A stretch of DNA of 6,772 nt from Sphingobacterium thalpophilum (GTDB lineage: Bacteria > Bacteroidota > Bacteroidia > Flavobacteriales > Flavobacteriaceae), in the NCBI GenBank assembly GCA_943328865.2, contig CALQBR020000077.1, positions 1-6,772 on the forward strand, in the 5' to 3' direction. The notes beneath the pieces were generated by a model. It saw only the letters and a program-made list of their open reading frames with translations. It had not been told where the DNA came from and made no database searches. Within the stretch, counting starts at the first letter, position 1. Each line of letters starts with the position of its first letter. This document shows positions 4,199 to 6,772 of this stretch, piece by piece. Both the position numbers and the translations under genes were made by a program.

Positions 4199-6772
4199 TT
4201 AAGGTTTTTCGGTTTGTAAAATGGGATTTTCCGGATTTGCATTCTCTTCTGATTCTGGGACTTGGATTCCCTCCTCTGTCGGAGCCACTTCGGGAACATC
4301 TGATTCTGGGACTTGGATTCCCTGCTCTGTAGGAGCCACTTCGGGAACATCTAATTGATTTTGGGTAGGGATTTCAGTAGGTGTCGGAATCACAACTGGT
4401 GGCAATGCTAAAAAGTCTGCCATATTTTTTTTCATTTGAACCACTTTATAATTGTAATTGGAGATCACAACTGGATTTAAAGTGATTGTATAGTCTTTGT
4501 GATTCTTTAGTATTTTTGCAAGTGATTTGGCATATTCCTCCGAAATTAAACCGTGAATCACAACAAAATTATCAGTCATATCAAAAACATCATTAGAGAC
4601 GGATAATTTATCAAATGACCTGTCTGATATAAATTTACGGATTTTGTCTAATAATTCTTTGGTGGTTATAGCCTCGTTACACCCCACTTTATAAAGTATT
4701 TTCCATGATTTTGGTGTTTCCGCATTGAATTTTAATTGCGCTAACAGGGCCGTATTCTTGGCTAAAATAGCTTCGGCTTGTTTTCCTTCGTCATAGTATG
4801 GGTAACGCATGGATACATAATTGAGTGCTTTATTGTATTCCAAAATCCCTTTTAACTTACCGGTAATATCGGCCTTCAATAATTCAAATTTAGGTACCAT
4901 CTCATCCCCTGCATATTGACCAATTGCAACATCAACTTCAGCATAAGCAGTTCTATAGTCTCCCGCTTCGAAACATTTAAACAATTCTGTATAGGTCTTC
5001 TCTGGCGTTTTTACTGTAGCAAGGGTTTCTGGATTTGTATGGTTCAGAATTTGAGCATAGTGCGAATCTGGATATTGGGTGACCATCCTTGTTTTGATTG
5101 CCAGTGCGCGCTCTTTATCTATAATTTCGTAAATTTTATACAAATTATACATCGCTGGCAACACCAGTCTTTCTTCTGGGTTATTTTTTAGAAGTTTTTC
5201 TAGTTTACTTGCTGCCAATGGATAATCTTTAAAATTTTCCTTATAAATAACGCCCAATTGATAGTAAGCAAAGTTGCGCTCCTTAGCAATACTGTCAAGT
5301 GCCATTTGCTGTTTTGGTAATTGTTCCAAATAAAAGGCGGTGGTGTATTTCTCGTCAACCGGTGCTTCTTTTCCATTTTCTGCTTCGGCTGGGTTTTTAT
5401 TGTCGGGTACAATGACCTCAGCATCCATATCGGATTTGGAAGCCGATAAGCGCCAATTATTTTTGTAAGCCCTATCTCCCCAGTTTTTCTTAAATTGTTC
5501 CTTACCAAAAGCCAAAGTATTGGCATTATAAAAATAAAAATCGCTAGTTTTCGTAAAATTATCTAAGTCATTGTTCTTTCCTGGTGGCAACATCATAGCT
5601 CCGTCAGGAGAAAAATCACCTAGTTGTAAATCCGGTTCATTTGGAGTAATGACTTTCGGTTTAGCCTTTTTAAGTAATGCTTTTTGTACTTCTTCTTCCT
5701 GTTTTAATTTGGTAATATAATTCTCATAAAAAACAACCCGGTCTATTTCTGACAACGAAACAACATTCAAAATACTATCATTGCGTCTGGCGATTTCTTC
5801 AAATTTAATGACATCGACTAAATTTTCGGATTTCTTTTTAATGAATTTATATTCTCTTGATTTGGCATTTAACTGAACCAACGTACTGTCAAAATATTGT
5901 CCTGCTTTTAAATACTTGGCTTTGTCAAAATAAATTTCGGCCAGATTGCGATAATTGGAAGCGATTAAATAGGCATCCTGAGATTTAGCCTTAAGGGATT
6001 TATTATAATACTGTATTGCGATTTCGGGTTTCTTATTTTTCTCATAAAACAAACCCATTTGATGGTTTAGTACATCTAGAAAAGGCCTGTTTTCTCTATC
6101 TTTTAATAACTTGTCGAATTTTTTCAAAAAGACAATCGTGTCACCCTTTTCAAAATCAAACTGTTGGGCTTGTCTAGCATGGGATTGGATTACATACTGC
6201 CTTGGTGATTTTCGCTTCCTATCAATTACCGATTGATAGGTTGCATAAGCACTGTCTTTGTAGCCTAACTCTTCGTAAATCTGGGCCAAAATAAAACGAT
6301 AACGGGCTTTTTCTTCTTTAATTTTAGTGAATTTAGTCGCTAATTTTAATTTGATTAACGCACTGTCTTTTACTTCTAGATTAAGATAAGCCTGGGCTAA
6401 AATGGCATTGGCGTCAGCAAAAATTTGGTCTTTGAAATTGATATCTTTAAGTAGTCGCCTTAAATTATTGATCGCTAAGGCCTCTCTTTCCATCCGGATG
6501 TTGGTTTTCTCTCTCCAAATTTTAGCCTCATAAATCTTATCGCTACTAGGGTACTTATACAAGATGTAATTGAAGGCTTCCAATGCCGGAATGAATCGTT
6601 GGTCATAATATCTGGCTTTACCAAGTATTAAATGTGCCTCGTCCATTTGGGGGTTTTTTTCGGTACCGGCAATATTCATCGAATGTTTCTGAATGGCCTT
6701 AATAGCCTTGGTTTCGGCACGTTCAAAATTGACGTTTTTTGTCTGACCAGGAAGTAGCGCCTCTTCACTGAT
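4199..6772 (-). CDS. sprE: Type IX secretion/gliding motility TPR lipoprotein SprE/PorW (5' truncated by window)
   Basis: SprE (PorW in Porphyromonas) is a cell-envelope TPR lipoprotein needed for type IX secretion and, in gliding Flavobacteria, for surface motility. The frame is open to base 6772, giving 857 visible residues. The Met at 6679 is internal, because 31 family-like residues precede it (for example KAIKAIQKHSM). The lipoprotein signal and first few dozen residues are missing. TPR-like helix pairs occupy about 45-300 of the fragment (ILGKARYYDQRFIPALEAFN; AEIYFDKAKYLKAGQYFDS) and again about 480-640. A family signature lies at about 411-441 (FYFYNANTLAFG, then NWGDRAYKNNW). A C-terminal domain at about 725-790 contains FVVIHG and NYKVVQMKKN. 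The last 60 residues are Pro/Glu-rich with a duplicated 17-residue block. The stop is 2 bp before the bactofilin ATG. Confidence 0.92.
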   Translation of the reverse strand: MSEEALLPGQTKNVNFERAETKAIKAIQKHSMNIAGTEKNPQMDEAHLILGKARYYDQRFIPALEAFNYILYKYPSSDKIYEAKIWREKTNIRMEREALAINNLRRLLKDINFKDQIFADANAILAQAYLNLEVKDSALIKLKLATKFTKIKEEKARYRFILAQIYEELGYKDSAYATYQSVIDRKRKSPRQYVIQSHARQAQQFDFEKGDTIVFLKKFDKLLKDRENRPFLDVLNHQMGLFYEKNKKPEIAIQYYNKSLKAKSQDAYLIASNYRNLAEIYFDKAKYLKAGQYFDSTLVQLNAKSREYKFIKKKSENLVDVIKFEEIARRNDSILNVVSLSEIDRVVFYENYITKLKQEEEVQKALLKKAKPKVITPNEPDLQLGDFSPDGAMMLPPGKNNDLDNFTKTSDFYFYNANTLAFGKEQFKKNWGDRAYKNNWRLSASKSDMDAEVIVPDNKNPAEAENGKEAPVDEKYTTAFYLEQLPKQQMALDSIAKERNFAYYQLGVIYKENFKDYPLAASKLEKLLKNNPEERLVLPAMYNLYKIYEIIDKERALAIKTRMVTQYPDSHYAQILNHTNPETLATVKTPEKTYTELFKCFEAGDYRTAYAEVDVAIGQYAGDEMVPKFELLKADITGKLKGILEYNKALNYVSMRYPYYDEGKQAEAILAKNTALLAQLKFNAETPKSWKILYKVGCNEAITTKELLDKIRKFISDRSFDKLSVSNDVFDMTDNFVVIHGLISEEYAKSLAKILKNHKDYTITLNPVVISNYNYKVVQMKKNMADFLALPPVVIPTPTEIPTQNQLDVPEVAPTEQGIQVPESDVPEVAPTEEGIQVPESEENANPENPILQTEKP
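4250..4351 (-). repeat. 51-bp tandem duplication in the 3' end of sprE
   Basis: Two adjacent 51-bp copies (4250-4300 and 4301-4351) differ at only two bases. They encode DVPEVAPTEQGIQVPES and DVPEVAPTEEGIQVPES, so one change is Gln/Glu and the other is silent. The length is a multiple of three and the frame is kept. The near identity indicates a recent duplication in a disordered, Pro/Glu-rich tail. Copy number may vary between strains. Confidence 0.9.

Noticed and set aside
4039..4350. Open frames on the plus strand (4039-4332) and in a second minus frame (4153-4350), the latter with repeated MFPKW-type blocks
   Set aside because: Both overlap the sprE 3' end and bactofilin. Their internal repeats simply reflect the 51-bp duplication read in other frames.
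5200..5526. 108-residue minus-strand open frame inside sprE
   Set aside because: It lies wholly within the conserved SprE coding frame, has no recognisable features and looks like a shadow.
4199..6679. Treating the Met at 6679 as the start of SprE
   Set aside because: The frame is open to the window edge and the 31 residues before this Met resemble the family, so the true start is outside the window.
1..6772. Mobile element, CRISPR array, toxin-antitoxin or defence system
   Set aside because: No transposase, integrase, spaced direct repeats, tRNA or foreign-looking gene is present. All coding space is taken by housekeeping or envelope genes.

Overview
The window looks like chromosomal DNA from a member of the Bacteroidota, most likely the Flavobacteriaceae and close to Flavobacterium. 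The signs are AT-rich sequence, Bacteroidota-type gene order in the F0F1-ATPase locus, a PorW/SprE type IX secretion/gliding lipoprotein, an AtpB with a long periplasmic N-terminal extension, and a TAnnTTTG promoter motif with no obvious Shine-Dalgarno sequences. All nine supported genes lie on the minus strand, so transcription runs from high to low coordinates.

In transcription order the layout is: a 5'-truncated sprE/porW (6772-4199), a bactofilin (4196-3810), an AtpZ/AtpI-family two-helix protein (3823-3584), a four-helix DUF6168-like membrane protein (3580-3182), a 117-bp gap with a probable promoter, atpB (3064-1901), a 104-bp gap, atpE (1796-1605), an 84-bp gap with a strong terminator-like hairpin, atpF (1520-1020), atpH (1015-482), and the first 147 codons of atpA (443 to the window edge). 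The first four genes are packed tightly (2-bp gap, 14-bp overlap, 3-bp gap). The three larger gaps all flank atpB and atpE.

Functionally, most of the window builds the ATP synthase. AtpB and AtpE form the proton path, AtpF is the peripheral stalk, AtpH joins the stalk to the head, and AtpA is a catalytic-head subunit cut off before its P-loop. The two small membrane proteins occupy the position of the atpI/atpZ genes found at the head of many atp operons and probably act in assembly or as accessories. Upstream, SprE/PorW belongs to the type IX secretion and gliding machinery, and bactofilin is a self-polymerising cytoskeletal scaffold. gamma, beta and epsilon subunit genes are not in the window.

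I see no mobile element, CRISPR array, tRNA, rRNA or obviously foreign gene. The region reads as conserved core genome rather than an undescribed accessory system. The best points for a second look are the hairpin between atpE and atpF, the His/Glu-rich periplasmic extension and His-rich tail of AtpB, the DUF6168-like protein in the AtpI position, the tight linkage of a T9SS/gliding gene and bactofilin to the ATP synthase, and a recent-looking 51-bp tandem duplication at the C-terminus of SprE.
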